Below are positions 1-12,000 of a DNA stretch of 64,000 bases, one piece after another (the first letter of the stretch is position 1; each line of letters starts with the position of its first letter). The position numbers and the translations under genes are program-made. Below the pieces are notes generated by a model. It was not told the DNA's origin. It worked only from the letters and a program-made list of their open reading frames with translations, and did not search any database. This DNA is from Streptomyces smaragdinus (GTDB lineage: Bacteria > Actinomycetota > Actinomycetes > Streptomycetales > Streptomycetaceae): positions 153,430 to 217,429 of the forward strand of contig NZ_WEGJ01000006.1 of the NCBI RefSeq assembly GCF_009604385.1. Reading direction: 5' to 3'.

Positions 1-452
1 AGCCGTCGCCCACGTACAGCTCGGCCAGGGCCGCCAGCTCGTCGGCGAAGGCGCCGCGCTCGGCGTCGTCCTTGCTCGTCTCGCCGGCGTTGAAGCGCAG
101 GTTCTCCAGCAGCGTGACCTCGCCGTCGCCGAGGGCGGCGACGGTGGCCTTCGCGCTCTCACCCACGGTGTCGGTGGCGAAGGCCACCGGCCGCCCGAGG
201 ATCTCGCCGAGCCGCACGGCGGCCGGGGCGAGGGAGAACCGCGGGTCGGGCGCACCCTTGGGGCGCCCGAGGTGCGAGGCGACGATCACCCGGGCGCCGG
301 CCTCGGCCAGCGCGGCGATCGTCGGGGCGACGGCGCGGATCCGGCCGTCGTCGGTGATGGTGGTGCCGTCCAGCGGCACGTTGAGGTCGGCGCGGACGAA
401 GACCCGCTTGCCGGTCACGCCCTCCGCGAGGAGGTCGTCGAGCGTCTTCATG
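1..452 (-). CDS. pgk: Phosphoglycerate kinase, N-terminal part (cut by window edge)
   Basis: Glycolytic kinase that moves phosphate from 1,3-bisphosphoglycerate to ADP in the cytoplasm. The translation starts [20 protein letters not shown] and continues with the family signatures [10 protein letters not shown] and ASHLGRPKG, followed by [11 protein letters not shown]. About 150 N-terminal residues (the 3-phosphoglycerate-binding domain) are present; the gene runs off the left edge of the window, so the C-terminal nucleotide-binding domain is not seen. It lies downstream of gap on the same strand with 126 nt between them, the usual Streptomyces gap-pgk(-tpiA) arrangement. A hairpin sits between the two genes and may tune relative expression. 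Confidence 0.97.
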
Positions 453-511
453 GTCGGGGACTCCCGGTACTGCGGATTTGTGCACGAGTCGGTGAACAGG
501 GGGGCGACACA

Positions 512-552
512 CGGGCCCCGCAGGGGCGTTCGAGAAGCCGCTGCGGGGCCCG
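512..552 (-). terminator. Inverted repeat between gap and pgk
   Basis: A 12-bp perfect inverted repeat (CGGGCCCCGCAG at 512-523 and CTGCGGGGCCCG at 541-552) encloses a 17-nt loop in the gap-pgk spacer. No T run follows it on the minus strand, so it is more likely an attenuator, processing site or partial terminator inside the operon than a full stop. That role is inferred. Confidence 0.5.
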
Positions 553-578
553 GCGTGTCACTGTCTGGGGTCGTACGG

Positions 579-1715
<1,137 letters not shown>

Positions 1716-1803
1716 TCACGTTGCGTGATCAATGGAGCGGGGGTCCGCTCACACGCGCGGATCCGGACGGATCGGTCGGACACGGGCGCCCGGCCCATGC
1801 CCG

Positions 1804-2781
1804 TCAACCGACCATTTCCTCCGTCAGATTGGACTCCGTACCCGGGATACCGAGGTCCGAGGCCTTCTTGTCGGCCATCGCCAGCAGCCGGCGGATCCGG
1901 CCGGCGACCGCGTCCTTGGTGAGCGGCGGATCGGCGAGGGCACCGAGCTCCTCCAGCGACGCCTGCTTGTGCTCCATGCGCAGCCGGCCGGCCGCCGCGA
2001 GATGCTCGGGGACCTCCTCGCCGAGGATCTCCAGCGCCCGCTGCACCCGGGCCCCGGCGGCCACTGCCGCGCGGGCCGAGCGGCGCAGGTTGGCGTCGTC
2101 GAAGTTCGCCAGCCGGTTCGCCGTGGCGCGCACCTCGCGGCGCATCCGGCGCTCCTCCCAGGCCAGCACCGACTCGTGCGCCCCGAGCCGGGTCAGCAGC
2201 GCCCCGATCGCGTCGCCGTCGCGGACGACGACCCGGTCCACGCCGCGCACCTCGCGCGCCTTGCCGGGGATGCCGAGCCGCCGGGCGGCGCCGACCAGGG
2301 CGAGGGCGGCCTCCGGGCCGGGGCAGGTGACCTCGAGCGACGAGGAGCGGCCGGGCTCCGTGAGCGAGCCGTGCGCGAGGAACGCGCCGCGCCAGGCGGC
2401 CTCCGCGTCGCAGGTGGCGCCGGAGACGACCTGGGGCGGCAGCCCGCGGATCGGCCGGCCGCGCCCGTCGACCAGGCCCGTCTGCCGGGCGAGCTGGTCA
2501 CCGCCGGCGACCACCCGCACCACGTACCGCGAACCGCGGCGCAGCCCGCCGGGGGCCATCACCACCAGGTCCGAGTTGTGGCCGAAGATCTCCAGGATGT
2601 CCTTGCGCAGCCGGCGCGCGGCGATCCCCGTGTCGAGCTCGGCCTCGATCACGATCCGGCCGCTGACGAGGTGCAGCCCGCCCGCGAACCGCAGCGTCGC
2701 GGAGACCTCCGCCTTGCGGCAGCAGGTCCGGGTGACGGGGAGGCGGGAGATCTCGTCCTTCACCGCGCCTGTCATCGCCAT
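1804..2781 (-). CDS. whiA: Sporulation transcription factor WhiA
   Basis: WhiA is a DNA-binding regulator needed, together with WhiB, to stop aerial growth and start sporulation septation in Streptomyces. The 325-residue protein has the family layout: an N-terminal LAGLIDADG homing-endonuclease-like domain (about 1-200; [20 protein letters not shown] at the start, [20 protein letters not shown] in the middle) and a C-terminal helix-turn-helix (about 230-315; [20 protein letters not shown]). Starts at 2781 (MAMTG) or 2775 (MTGAV) are both possible. The start overlaps the stop of the upstream yvcK-like gene, so the two are translationally coupled, the conserved rapZ-yvcK-whiA order of Gram-positives. 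Confidence 0.97.
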   Translation of the reverse strand: MAMTGAVKDEISRLPVTRTCCRKAEVSATLRFAGGLHLVSGRIVIEAELDTGIAARRLRKDILEIFGHNSDLVVMAPGGLRRGSRYVVRVVAGGDQLARQTGLVDGRGRPIRGLPPQVVSGATCDAEAAWRGAFLAHGSLTEPGRSSSLEVTCPGPEAALALVGAARRLGIPGKAREVRGVDRVVVRDGDAIGALLTRLGAHESVLAWEERRMRREVRATANRLANFDDANLRRSARAAVAAGARVQRALEILGEEVPEHLAAAGRLRMEHKQASLEELGALADPPLTKDAVAGRIRRLLAMADKKASDLGIPGTESNLTEEMVG

Positions 2782-3812
2782 GGGCCGATCCTTCCATGCA
2801 TCCGGAAAATACGGTCGTACGCGGCTGCCAGCAGCTCCGGGTCGTGCCGGTCCGTGCTGCCGGCGGCGGCCACCGCCGCCAGCTCGACCGAGGCCCCGAG
2901 CCGGCCGGCGGCGGCCAGCAGCCGTTCCCGGTCGGGGACGCCGGACACGGCCGCCTCGTCGGCGAGCACCACGTCGAAGGCGAGTTTAGGGGCGTGTCGT
3001 GCCAAAACCTCCACATGACGCTGCGGGGAAAATCCTTCCGTTTCTCCCGGCTGGGGTGCCAGGTTCAGCGAGAGCACCCGCCGGGCCCTGGTCTCCGTGA
3101 GGGCGTCGCGCAGCTCGGGGACCAGCAGATGCGGGATCACGGAGGTGAACCAGGACCCCGGGCCGAGGATCACCCAGTCGGCCTCCAGCACCGCCGCCAC
3201 GGCCTCCGGGACGGCCGGCGGGTCGTACGGGACGAGCTGGACCCCGACGACCTCGCCCTCGGTGAGCGCCACGTTGGCCTGGCCGCGGACGGTCGACAGC
3301 TCGTCGGGGCGGGCCCTGTCCAGGCCGCGGACGTCGGCGGTGAGCTCCAGCGGCACGGCGGACATCGGGAGCACCCTGCCCTGCGCGCCGAGGAGCCGGC
3401 CGACCAGGTCCAGGGCCTGGACGTGGTCGCCGAGCTGCTCCCACAGGGCGACGATCAGCAGATTGCCGACGGCGTGCCCGTGCAGGTCGCCCCGGGAGGC
3501 GAAGCGGTGCTGGATGACCCGGGCCCAGGTCTGGCCCCAGTCGTCGTCCCCGCACAGCGCCGCCAGGGCCTTGCGCAGATCGCCGGGCGGGAGCACGTCG
3601 AGCTCGTCGCGGAGCCGGCCGCTGGAGCCGCCGTCGTCGGCGACGGTGACGACGGCCGTCAGATCGCCGGTGATCCGGCGCAGGGCCGCCAGGGACGCCG
3701 ACAGGCCCATACCGCCGCCGAGCGCGACGACCTTGGGCTGGGCCCCGCCCCGGCGCCGGGTGGCGCCCCGGCGGCGCAGCCGGATGGTCCGGCCGATGGT
3801 GCTGCGTGTCAC
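2772..3812 (-). CDS. yvcK: YvcK/CofD-family gluconeogenesis factor
   Basis: Member of the YvcK branch of the CofD (2-phospho-L-lactate transferase-like) family. In Bacillus YvcK is needed for growth on gluconeogenic carbon sources and for normal cell-wall assembly, and it binds UDP-sugars. The 346-residue protein begins with a basic, low-complexity leader of about 25 residues and then the family core [34 protein letters not shown] and [12 protein letters not shown]. The GTG start at 3812 has a GAGG-type ribosome site. It lies between rapZ and whiA, overlapping whiA by 10 nt. A role in development is plausible from this linkage but is inference. Confidence 0.92.
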   Translation of the reverse strand: MTRSTIGRTIRLRRRGATRRRGGAQPKVVALGGGMGLSASLAALRRITGDLTAVVTVADDGGSSGRLRDELDVLPPGDLRKALAALCGDDDWGQTWARVIQHRFASRGDLHGHAVGNLLIVALWEQLGDHVQALDLVGRLLGAQGRVLPMSAVPLELTADVRGLDRARPDELSTVRGQANVALTEGEVVGVQLVPYDPPAVPEAVAAVLEADWVILGPGSWFTSVIPHLLVPELRDALTETRARRVLSLNLAPQPGETEGFSPQRHVEVLARHAPKLAFDVVLADEAAVSGVPDRERLLAAAGRLGASVELAAVAAAGSTDRHDPELLAAAYDRIFRMHGRIGPWR

Positions 3813-3890
3813 AGCGGCTGCCTCACTATCACCTCACGAAACGCCGTCCCCCTCGGAGGACGGAAACCACTGCCGACCGCGCGGGAGCGC

Positions 3891-4856
3891 TCACTCCCGT
3901 CCCATGTCACGGTGGACGATCACCGTCTCCACGCCGTCCGAGGCCAGCCGGCGCGCCAGGCGCTCCGACATGGCGACGGAGCGGTGCTTGCCGCCCGTGC
4001 AGCCGACGGCGATGGTCACGTAGCGCTTGCCCTCGCGCCGGTAGCCCGTGGCGATCAGGCGCAGCAGCTCGGCGTACCGGTCGAGGAACTCCTTGGCGCC
4101 GGGCTGGTCGAAAACGTACGTGGCCACCTCGTCGTTCAGCCCGGTGAAGGGGCGCAGCTCGGGCACCCAGTGCGGGTTCGGCAGGAAGCGGCAGTCGACG
4201 ACCAGGTCGGCGTCGACGGGCAGGCCGTACTTGTAGCCGAAGGACATCACCGTGGCCCGCAGCTCCGGCTCGTCCTCCCCCGCGAACTGGGCGTCGAGCT
4301 TGGCGCGCAGCTCGTGCACGTTCAGCGAGGAGGTGTCGATCACCAGGTCGGCGTCGCCGCGCAGCTCGCGCAGCAGGTCCCGCTCGGCGGCGATGCCGTC
4401 GACGATCCGGCCGTCGCCCTGCAGCGGATGCGGCCGGCGGACGGACTCGAAGCGGCGGACCAGGGCCTCGTCGGACGCCTCGAGGAACACCGTGCGCCGC
4501 GTGACGTGCTTGGCGCTGAGGTCGGCGAGGGACTCGCGGAGGTTGTCGAAGAAGCGCCGGCCGCGGACGTCGACGACGACGGCGATCCGGGCGACGTTGC
4601 CCTGGGAGCGGGCGCCGAGGTCGACCATGGTGGGGATGAGCGCGGGCGGCAGATTGTCCACCACGAACCAGCCGAGGTCCTCCAGACACTTGGCCGCGGT
4701 GGAGCGGCCGGCGCCGGACATCCCGGAGATGATGACCAGCTCGGGGATCGCCGCCTCGGCCGCCTCGCCCGGCTCGATCGTCGCACCCCCGATCGCCTCG
4801 CCGGCCGTCGCTTCGGTGCTCGTCCGGTCCGTCTCGTCCGCGTCGCGCTCGTTCAT
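3891..4856 (-). CDS. rapZ: RNase adaptor protein RapZ (YvcJ-type P-loop protein)
   Basis: RapZ is a P-loop nucleotide-binding protein; in E. coli it directs RNase E to the small RNA GlmZ, and Bacillus YvcJ has NTPase activity. From ATG 4856 the protein has 321 residues: a poorly conserved acidic start of about 45 residues, then the P-loop ([15 protein letters not shown], with Arg where many P-loops have Lys, as usual in this family), the [15 protein letters not shown] segment, and the C-terminal domain with [16 protein letters not shown]. The longer open frame back to 4928 lacks family similarity, so the internal ATG is preferred. It is followed by yvcK and whiA. Confidence 0.94.
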   Translation of the reverse strand: MNERDADETDRTSTEATAGEAIGGATIEPGEAAEAAIPELVIISGMSGAGRSTAAKCLEDLGWFVVDNLPPALIPTMVDLGARSQGNVARIAVVVDVRGRRFFDNLRESLADLSAKHVTRRTVFLEASDEALVRRFESVRRPHPLQGDGRIVDGIAAERDLLRELRGDADLVIDTSSLNVHELRAKLDAQFAGEDEPELRATVMSFGYKYGLPVDADLVVDCRFLPNPHWVPELRPFTGLNDEVATYVFDQPGAKEFLDRYAELLRLIATGYRREGKRYVTIAVGCTGGKHRSVAMSERLARRLASDGVETVIVHRDMGRE

Positions 4857-4941
4857 CCGTTTGCCCCCGGTCGTCGGTTCCGTACTGCTGTGGATCGTGC
4901 CGCCGGATCGTACCGGCCGCTGTGTCAATCGTGCCTCTGCG

Positions 4942-6933
4942 TCAATCGTCTTCCATGATCTCTCCCGTGGCGGTGTTCACCGCGGGAGCGGCGGGCGAGG
5001 TCTTGGCCAGGGCCGCGGCGATCGCCTCGGCCGTACGGCGGCCGATGCCGGGGACCTCGCACAGCTGGTCAATGGTGGCAGCCCGGAGCCGTTTGAGTGA
5101 CCCGAAGTGCTTGAGCAGGGCCGTGCGCCGGGTGTCGCCCAGGCCCGGCACGTCGTCCAGCGGGCCGGCCTTCATGCTCGCCGCGCGCTTCTTGCGCTGG
5201 TAGGAGATGGCGAAGCGGTGCGCCTCGTCCCGGACGCGCTGCAGCAGATACAGGCCCTCGCTGGAGCGGGGCAGCACCACCGGGTCGTCCTCGCCGGGCA
5301 GCCAGACCTCCTCCAGCCGCTTGGCGAGCCCGCAGACGGCGACGTCGTCTATGCCGAGCTCGGCCAGGGCCTTCGCGGCGGCGGCGACCTGGGGCCGGCC
5401 GCCGTCGACGACCACGAGCTGCGGGGGGTAGGCGAACTTCTTCGGGCGGCCGGTCTCGTCCCGCGTGGTGTCCGGGACCTCACCCTCGGGAGTCCCGTCG
5501 GCGGGCTGCTCGCCGACGCCCTCACCGGTACGGGCCTTGTCCGCCAGATAGCGCCTGAACCTGCGGGTGAGCACCTCGTGCATCGCGCGGACGTCGTCCT
5601 GGCCGGCGAAGCTCTTGATCTCGAAGCGCCGGTACTCGCTCTTGCGGACGAGGCCGTCCTCAAAGACCACCATCGAGCCCACCACGTCGTCGCCCTGCAG
5701 ATGCGAGATGTCGTAGCACTCGATGCGCAGCGGCGCCGTGTCCAGGTCGAGGGCCTGCGCGATCTCCTCCAGGGCGCGCGAGCGCGTGGTGAGGTCGGAG
5801 GCGCGTTTGGTCTTGTGCAGTACGAGGGCCTGCTGGGCGTTGCGCCGGACCGTCTCCATCAGCGCCTTCTTGTCGCCGCGCTGCGGGATGCGCAGGTCGA
5901 CGCGCGAGCCCCGGCGGCCGGCGAGCCACTCCCGGACCGGCGCGACGGGCTCGGGGAGGGCCGGGACCAGCACCTCGCGCGGCACGGCGTCGCCGCTCTC
6001 CTCGCCGTACAGCTGCTGCAGGGCGTGCTCGACGAGGCCGGCGGAGGTGACGTCCTCGACCTTGTCCGTGACCCAGCCGCGCTGGCCGCGGACCCGGCCG
6101 CCGCGGACGTGGAAGATCTGCACGGCGGCCTCCAGCTCGTCCTCGGCGAGGGCGATCAGGTCGGCGTCCGTGGCGTCGGTGAGGACGACGGCGTTCTTCT
6201 CCATGGCGTGGCGCAGCGCCTCGATGTCGTCGCGCAGCCGGGCGGCCCGCTCGTACTCCATCTCCTCGGACGCCTCGCGCATCTGCGTCTCGAGCCGCCT
6301 GAGGTAGCCCGCCGTGCGGCCGGCCATGAAGTCGCAGAACTCCTCGGCCAGTTCGCGGTGCTCCTCGGCGCTGATCCGGTCCACGCAGGGGGCGGAGCAC
6401 TTGCCGATGTAGCCGAGGAGGCAGGGGCGGCCGATCTGGCGGGAGCGCTTGAACACGCCGGCGGAGCAGGTGCGTACGGGGAAGGCGCGGAGCATCAGGT
6501 CGACCGTCTCGCGGATCGCCCAGGCATGGCCGTACGGGCCGAAGTAGCGCACGCCCTTCTTCTTCGGGCCGCGCATCACCAGGACGCGCGGATACTCCTC
6601 GTTCATCGTGACGGCCAGGGACGGATAGCTCTTGTCGTCGCGGTACTTGACGTTGAACCGCGGGTCGTACTCCTTGATCCAGGAGTACTCCAGCTGCAGC
6701 GCCTCGACCTCGGTGGAGACGACCGTCCACTCCACGGACGCGGCGGTGGTCACCATCGTGCGCGTGCGCTGATGGAGTCCGGCGAGGTCCTGGAAGTACG
6801 ACGCGAGGCGCTGGCGGAGGCTCTTCGCCTTTCCGACGTAGATCACCCGGCCGTGCTCGTCCCGGAACCTGTACACCCCCGGGGAGTCGGGGATCTGCCC
6901 GGGCTTGGGGCGGTAGGTGGAGGGATCGGCCAT
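4942..6933 (-). CDS. uvrC: UvrABC excinuclease subunit C
   Basis: UvrC makes the two incisions in nucleotide excision repair after UvrA/UvrB load at a lesion. The 663-residue protein (start ATG 6933 after GGTGGGGACC) has a GIY-YIG nuclease domain (about 12-95; [20 protein letters not shown]), a UvrB-binding UVR helical pair (about 200-240; [20 protein letters not shown]), a central RNase H-like nuclease (about 385-560; [20 protein letters not shown] and [13 protein letters not shown]) and C-terminal tandem helix-hairpin-helix motifs (about 595-650; [16 protein letters not shown]). uvrA and uvrB lie in the same window but at separate loci. No LexA-type operator is evident upstream. Confidence 0.97.
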   Translation of the reverse strand: MADPSTYRPKPGQIPDSPGVYRFRDEHGRVIYVGKAKSLRQRLASYFQDLAGLHQRTRTMVTTAASVEWTVVSTEVEALQLEYSWIKEYDPRFNVKYRDDKSYPSLAVTMNEEYPRVLVMRGPKKKGVRYFGPYGHAWAIRETVDLMLRAFPVRTCSAGVFKRSRQIGRPCLLGYIGKCSAPCVDRISAEEHRELAEEFCDFMAGRTAGYLRRLETQMREASEEMEYERAARLRDDIEALRHAMEKNAVVLTDATDADLIALAEDELEAAVQIFHVRGGRVRGQRGWVTDKVEDVTSAGLVEHALQQLYGEESGDAVPREVLVPALPEPVAPVREWLAGRRGSRVDLRIPQRGDKKALMETVRRNAQQALVLHKTKRASDLTTRSRALEEIAQALDLDTAPLRIECYDISHLQGDDVVGSMVVFEDGLVRKSEYRRFEIKSFAGQDDVRAMHEVLTRRFRRYLADKARTGEGVGEQPADGTPEGEVPDTTRDETGRPKKFAYPPQLVVVDGGRPQVAAAAKALAELGIDDVAVCGLAKRLEEVWLPGEDDPVVLPRSSEGLYLLQRVRDEAHRFAISYQRKKRAASMKAGPLDDVPGLGDTRRTALLKHFGSLKRLRAATIDQLCEVPGIGRRTAEAIAAALAKTSPAAPAVNTATGEIMEDD

Positions 6934-6978
6934 GGTCCCCACCCTACTGGGGGCGTCCGACAGTCATTCCCGGCGGAC

Positions 6979-7006
6979 TTGGCCCGTCGGCATGTCGCGA
7001 TATAGC
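6979..7006 (+). promoter_or_regulatory. Candidate housekeeping promoter for the DUF1707 gene
   Basis: TTGGCC (6979-6984), a 16-nt spacer and TATAGC (7001-7006) resemble a sigma-HrdB promoter and lie about 65 nt upstream of the GTG/ATG start region of the DUF1707 gene. The call is by eye only. Confidence 0.45.
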
Positions 7007-7068
7007 GTGGACGTTCAGGTCAGCGTCGTCCGTGTGCCGCGGACGACGGCCCGGGAACAGGGGGAACG

Positions 7069-7686
7069 ATGTCGGCAGAGGTCTCGCCCAGCGGTCAGGA
7101 CTCGGGGGCCGGGGGGCCGAAGGGCCCGCTGCCCGCCCTGCGGGCCTCGCACGCGGACCGGGACCGGGTGGTGGACGTGCTGCGGATCGCCGCCGGGGAC
7201 GGGCTGCTGACCTCCGAGGAGCTGGACGAGCGGGTGGAGGCGGCCCTGTCGGCGCGGACGGTCGACGAGCTGGGCCCGCTCACCGCGGATCTGCCCGGGA
7301 GCGCGGCCCCGGCCCGCGCCGGGGGCGACGACACGGCCCGGATCGAGCGGCGGTTCAGCACGGTGACGCGCGAGGGGCGCTGGCCGGTCCCCCGGCGGAT
7401 GGAGCTGGACACCGAGTGGTCGGCGGTGACGCTGGACTTCACGGAGGCCGTCATCACCCACGACACGCTGGTCATCGACGTGGACATGCAGGGCAAGACG
7501 CTGACGCTGATCACTCCGCCGGGGGTCGTGGTCAACACGGACGACCTGGCGCTGGAGCACGCCCGGCTCCGGGTGCGCCGGACACCGGACGCCGGGGAGC
7601 GGGTCGTGCTGCGGGTGGAGCTCGTCGGCACGAAGCGCTTCGGGCGGGTGCTGGTGCGCCCGCCGCGGCGGCGCAGGCGTCGTTAG
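7069..7686 (+). CDS. DUF1707 (SHOCT-like) domain protein with LiaF-like C-terminus
   Basis: 205-residue cytoplasmic-looking protein of unknown function. Residues about 24-75 (LRASHADRDRVVDVLRIAAG ... GLLTSEELDERVEAALSART) form the DUF1707/SHOCT-like short helical domain common in actinobacteria. The C-terminal half (about 95-200; ERRFSTVTREGRWPVPRRME ... ALEHARLRVRR) resembles the beta-helical tail of LiaF/DUF2154-type cell-envelope stress proteins. It has no membrane segment and ends in an Arg-rich tail (RPPRRRRRR). The stop codon abuts the end of the convergent Rieske gene. A role in envelope stress sensing is inference from family resemblance. Confidence 0.8.
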   Translation: MSAEVSPSGQDSGAGGPKGPLPALRASHADRDRVVDVLRIAAGDGLLTSEELDERVEAALSARTVDELGPLTADLPGSAAPARAGGDDTARIERRFSTVTREGRWPVPRRMELDTEWSAVTLDFTEAVITHDTLVIDVDMQGKTLTLITPPGVVVNTDDLALEHARLRVRRTPDAGERVVLRVELVGTKRFGRVLVRPPRRRRRR

Positions 7687-8115
7687 TCAGGCCCGGGTGG
7701 CGATCAGCTTTCCGCCCCGGACCCCGACCGGGATCGGCGGCAGCGGAACCGACGCCGGGCCGTGGCGGACGTCGCCGTTCGTCGCGTCGAAGCGGCTGCC
7801 GTGGCAGGCGCAGTACGCCTCGGTGCCGTTGACCTCCGTGACCACGCACGCCTGGTGGGTGCAGACGGCGCTGCGGCCCTCGTACACGTCCGCCTTCGGC
7901 CGGCTGACGATCACCCGCTCGGTGCGGTAGAGCTTCGCGCCGCCGACCGGCACCGCCTCCGGGTCGCCGAGGTCGATGTCGCCCCTGGGGCCGGTGTTCT
8001 CCTGGTGGGCCGGGGTCTCCGTGGAGCACGCGGTCGCCGCTCCGGTGGTGAGGAGAGCGGCGGCGGCTCCGCACAGGACGGTACGGCGGGGGGTGCCGGA
8101 GGTGGGATCTGTCAT
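7687..8115 (-). CDS. Rieske (2Fe-2S) iron-sulfur protein, Tat-exported
   Basis: 142-residue stand-alone Rieske protein. The N-terminus TPRRTVLCGAAAALLTTGAA has a twin-arginine and a hydrophobic core, and ends in an ATACS context that could be a lipobox, so it is probably a Tat-exported (lipo)protein on the outside of the membrane. The two cluster-binding boxes are present: CTHQAC and CACHGSRFD, that is two Cys plus two His ligands. Start ATG 8115 is chosen because it gives the Tat signal; the longer upstream frame is a shadow of the opposite gene. It is divergent from the PfkB kinase gene, with only about 21 nt between the starts. Electron partner unknown. Confidence 0.92.
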   Translation of the reverse strand: MTDPTSGTPRRTVLCGAAAALLTTGAATACSTETPAHQENTGPRGDIDLGDPEAVPVGGAKLYRTERVIVSRPKADVYEGRSAVCTHQACVVTEVNGTEAYCACHGSRFDATNGDVRHGPASVPLPPIPVGVRGGKLIATRA

Positions 8116-8136
8116 GGGATTGACGATACTGGTGGG

Positions 8137-9090
8137 GTGATCGTTGTCGGCGGCGAGGCCCTGATCGACCTGGTACCGGCGGATCCGGGCGGTGCGCCCG
8201 GTCCCCTGGCGCCGCTGCGGCCGCTGCGCGGCGGCGGCCCGTACAACACGGCGCTCGCGCTGGCCCGGCTGGGCACCGCGACGTCCTTCTGCTCCCGGGT
8301 GTCCACGGACGCCTTCGGGGAGGCGCTGCTGGCGGGGCTGCGGGCGGACGGCGTGAACCTGTCTCTCGTCCAGCGCGGGCCCGAGCCGACGACCCTCGCG
8401 GTGGCGACGGTGGGGGCGGACGGGTCCGCGGAGTACGGGTTCTACGTCGAGGGCACCGCCGACCGGCTGTTCGAGGAGCCGGCGGTGATGCCGGACGCCG
8501 CGAAGGCGCTCTGTCTGGGGACGTGTTCGCTGGTGCTGGAGCCGGGCGCGACGGCGTACGAGGCGCTGCTGCGGTGGGCCGCCCACCACCGGGTGTTCAC
8601 GCTGCTCGACCCGAACATCCGGCCGGCGCTCATCGCGTCCCCGGCCGCGTACCGGGCGCGGTTCCGGTCGTGGCTGGCGGACGTGCCGCTGCTGAAGCTG
8701 TCGGAGGCCGACGCCGCGTGGCTGGCGGACGGGCAGGACGTGCCGCGGGCGGCGGAGGGCTGGCTGGCGGCGGGGCCGGCGGCGGTCGTCATGACGCACG
8801 GCGCCGAGGGGCTGTCCGTGCTGGCGCGCGGCGGCCGGCCGGCCGGGGAGGGGGCGCTGCGCTGCACGGTGGCGGCGCCGGCGGTGCGGGTGGTGGACAC
8901 CATCGGCGCCGGTGACACGGTGAACGCCGCGCTGCTCCACTGGCTGGAGCAGCGCGGCGCCCTGTCCCGTCCGGCGGTGGCGGCCCTGGACGCGGCGGCC
9001 TGGCACGAGGGCCTGACCTACGCCGCCCGCGCCGCGGCACTGACGTGCACGCGGGCGGGGGCGGAGCCGCCGTACGCGGGCGAGCTCTAG
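8137..9090 (+). CDS. PfkB-family carbohydrate kinase
   Basis: 317-residue ribokinase/fructokinase-type sugar kinase. The GTG start at 8137 gives VIVVGGEALIDLVPAD, a typical PfkB N-terminus. It also has the substrate loop GGGPYNTALALARLG and the C-terminal PfkB signature DTIGAGDTVNAALLHWL, containing the anion hole and catalytic Asp. A -10-like GATACT ends 6 nt before the GTG, suggesting a leaderless mRNA. Its stop overlaps the stop of the convergent glycosidase gene (CTAG). Fructose is a plausible substrate (fructokinase subgroup), but this cannot be settled from sequence. Confidence 0.9.
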   Translation: MIVVGGEALIDLVPADPGGAPGPLAPLRPLRGGGPYNTALALARLGTATSFCSRVSTDAFGEALLAGLRADGVNLSLVQRGPEPTTLAVATVGADGSAEYGFYVEGTADRLFEEPAVMPDAAKALCLGTCSLVLEPGATAYEALLRWAAHHRVFTLLDPNIRPALIASPAAYRARFRSWLADVPLLKLSEADAAWLADGQDVPRAAEGWLAAGPAAVVMTHGAEGLSVLARGGRPAGEGALRCTVAAPAVRVVDTIGAGDTVNAALLHWLEQRGALSRPAVAALDAAAWHEGLTYAARAAALTCTRAGAEPPYAGEL

Positions 9091-12000
9091 CTCACTGTCA
9101 CCGGCGACGCCTGCGGCACCCCGTTCACCGTCACCGTCAGCGTGCCCGTCCCCGGACGCAGGCCGGTGAGGACGCCCGTCGCCGGGTCGTACGCCGCCAC
9201 CGCGCCGTCCGGGGCGTGCGACGGCGCGCCTATCCAGAGGTTCGGCGTCCCCGTCCAGTCACCGCTGACCGGCCACGCCACCGGCACCTGCCGGGTCGTC
9301 GCGCCGATCGACTGCGTCACGGACGCCGTCACGGCCGCCTCCTCGCCGGCCCCCAGCTCCGCCGGCGCGTTCAGCGTGAGGCCGTCGACGTGCGGGCGGG
9401 TCTGCACGGTCACCCAGTCGGGGCCGCCGGTCCACGGCTTCAGCCGCGCCGCGTTCTGCTCCCCGGGGCTGACGGCGTCGACCCCGATGAGCGACCAGCC
9501 GCTGAAGCCGCCCTCGGCGGGCGGGGTCGCCGGGTTCTTGCCCGAGTTGCCGTTGATGAAGTACGGGACGCCGTCGACGTGCTCGGCGTGGAACGTACCG
9601 ACGTGCGAGCCCACGAAGAGGACGCCCTTGCCGGTCGTACGGCGGAAGTCGCCGAGCCAGTCCTCCATCAGGGCCGCTTCCTTGCGGTCGTTCAGCTGGC
9701 TGCCCTTCTGCGGGGTGGGGTCGCGCGGCGGCACGTGTTCGATGACCGTCACCGAGCGGACCGCCGGGTCGGCCGCGGCGGCGTCGAGCTGCGCGCGGAG
9801 CTCCTTCAGCTGCGCCCAGCCGCCGCCGCGGACGGTGAGCCGCGAGGTGTCGAGGGTGATGAACCGGGTGCCCTTGTGGTCGAACGTGCGCTGGGCGGGC
9901 CCGAATTCGGACACGAAGTTCTCGATCGTGCCGCCCATCACCTCGTGGTTGCCCGGCACGTAGTACCAGGGCAGCTCGCCGCCCAGCTCCTCGTCGAGCA
10001 CCCGGTGCGCGAGATCCAGGTCGGCGGGCGAACCCTCGTCCACCAGATCGCCGTTGACGACCACGAAGTCCGGGTGCTGCGCCTTGATCTCCCGCAGCGT
10101 CCGCCGTGCGGCCCGCACGATGTCGCTGTCGGGGTCACGGGCCACGAACTGCGCGTCGGACATCACCGCGAACCGCCAGTCCCGGCCCTGTACGTCCGTC
10201 CCGGTGCCGATCAGCGGGTCGGCGACGGCGGGAGCGGGCGGCAGGTCGACGGCGGGCGGCGTCTGCGCCGTCAGCCCGTCGATGACGATCTCGCTCGCGT
10301 ACTGGTGCGCGGGCACCGTCTCGGCGATGTAGAAGCGCACGACCTTCAGCGGGTACGTGATGCCCTGCGGCACCTCGAACGTCAGCTGCTGCCAGCCGGG
10401 TTCGGTGAGGTACGGCGCCCGCAGGATCTGGGTGACGCCCGCGCCGTCGGTGAGCTGCAGCGACGGCCAGGCGCCCTTGCCGTCGCTCTTCACCCACAGC
10501 CCGAAGCTCTTCGGCTGCCCGGGGACGGCGATCTGGGCGGGCGGCAGGGCGTAGATGGCGCGGGTCGCGGTGGACTGGGTGAAGTCGTACGTCATCCTCA
10601 GCCCCGTCCCCTCGTGCGCGTCCGCCGTCGGGGCGATCGCGCCGGTGGCGCGGGCTGTGGTGTACGTCCACTGCGCGGCGTCGTCGAACGTGGCGACGTC
10701 CTGCTCGTACAGCCCCGCCGTCACCGCGAGGACGGTGCTGTGGCCCTGCACGGTGGCCGTGACCCGGGTCGCCAGGGCGTCGGGGGTGGCGGCGCGGACG
10801 GTGAAGCCGCCGGCCGCCGGGTCCGGGGTGACGGTGATGAGGCTCGCGTCGTAGGAGAGGTCGACGTCGGCGGGGTCGATGGGGGCGCTGTGGCCGGAGG
10901 CGTCGAAGCCGGTGAAGCCGAAGCCGGTGCGGTCCGCCGCGTCCTTGAGGCCTACGCGGTCGTTGGTCGGGCGGATGCGGGCGAGACGGTCCAGGACCGT
11001 CAGCGTGGTCGCGCCCTTCGCGGTGCCGCGGTGGGCGGTGAGCTGTGTGGGGCCGCCGTGCTCGCGGGCGGTGAACACGCCGTCGGCGCCGACCGTCCCG
11101 GAGCGCGGCTCGCTGGAGGTCCAGTAGGCGGGGGTGCCGTCGGCGGGGCCGTACGTCTCGTCGTAGCCGGCCGCCGTCAGCGCGCGGTGCAGGCCGGGGA
11201 AGACCCGCTCGGGGTGGCCGCCGGGGACCTGGTCGGCGGAGGGGGCCTTGGCCGGGTCGGCGGCCGTCTCGACCCAGAAGCCGGTGAGGTCGCCGGTGCC
11301 GTCGGGGGCGGTGATCGCCAGGCCGTTGGGGACGACGCGCTCGAAGCCGTCGGAGGGGGTGTTCTCCAGCTGCGGGGTGTCGGAGCCGGGTTCGCGGGCG
11401 ACGAGGGTGGAGGAGCCGCCGCCGTCGAGGTTGAGGGCGCTGTAGGCGCCGAGCTGCTTCATCATCAGCGCCAGCTCGGTCAGTGTGACGCCGCCGGTGT
11501 CGCCGGAGCGGCCGTCGACGGTCAGCACGTGCATGGTGCGGCCGTCTTGCGAGAAGCCGACGGCGGTACGGGCGGCGGCCGGGTTGTTCGGCCTGCCCTC
11601 CCAGTTCTGCGCCACGCCGTCGAGCACCAGGACGCCGCGGCCGCCGACGACGGTGCGGGGCACGTCGCCGCCGTCGGTGACGGGGCGGTACTCGGTTCGT
11701 ACGGCATCACCGGGCGTCAGCCGCGCGAGGACGTCGGCGCCCGCGTCACGGCCGAGCAGGACGGTGGTGTCCTCGGGGATGGCGCCGGTGCCGGGCGCGG
11801 TGGCGACGGCGGTCACCACGCCGCCGCGCACGGTCACTTCGGTGGTACGGGCCGCGCCGTCGACGGTCAGCGCGCGGTCGGCGGTGCCCCAGTGGGCGGT
11901 GTACATGCCGATGCCGCCGCCGGGGACGTTGGCCGCGTTGAAGGAGGCCAGCTCGTGCGGTCCGTCGGGGAGGGTGACGGTGCCCTCGAAGTACAGCTTC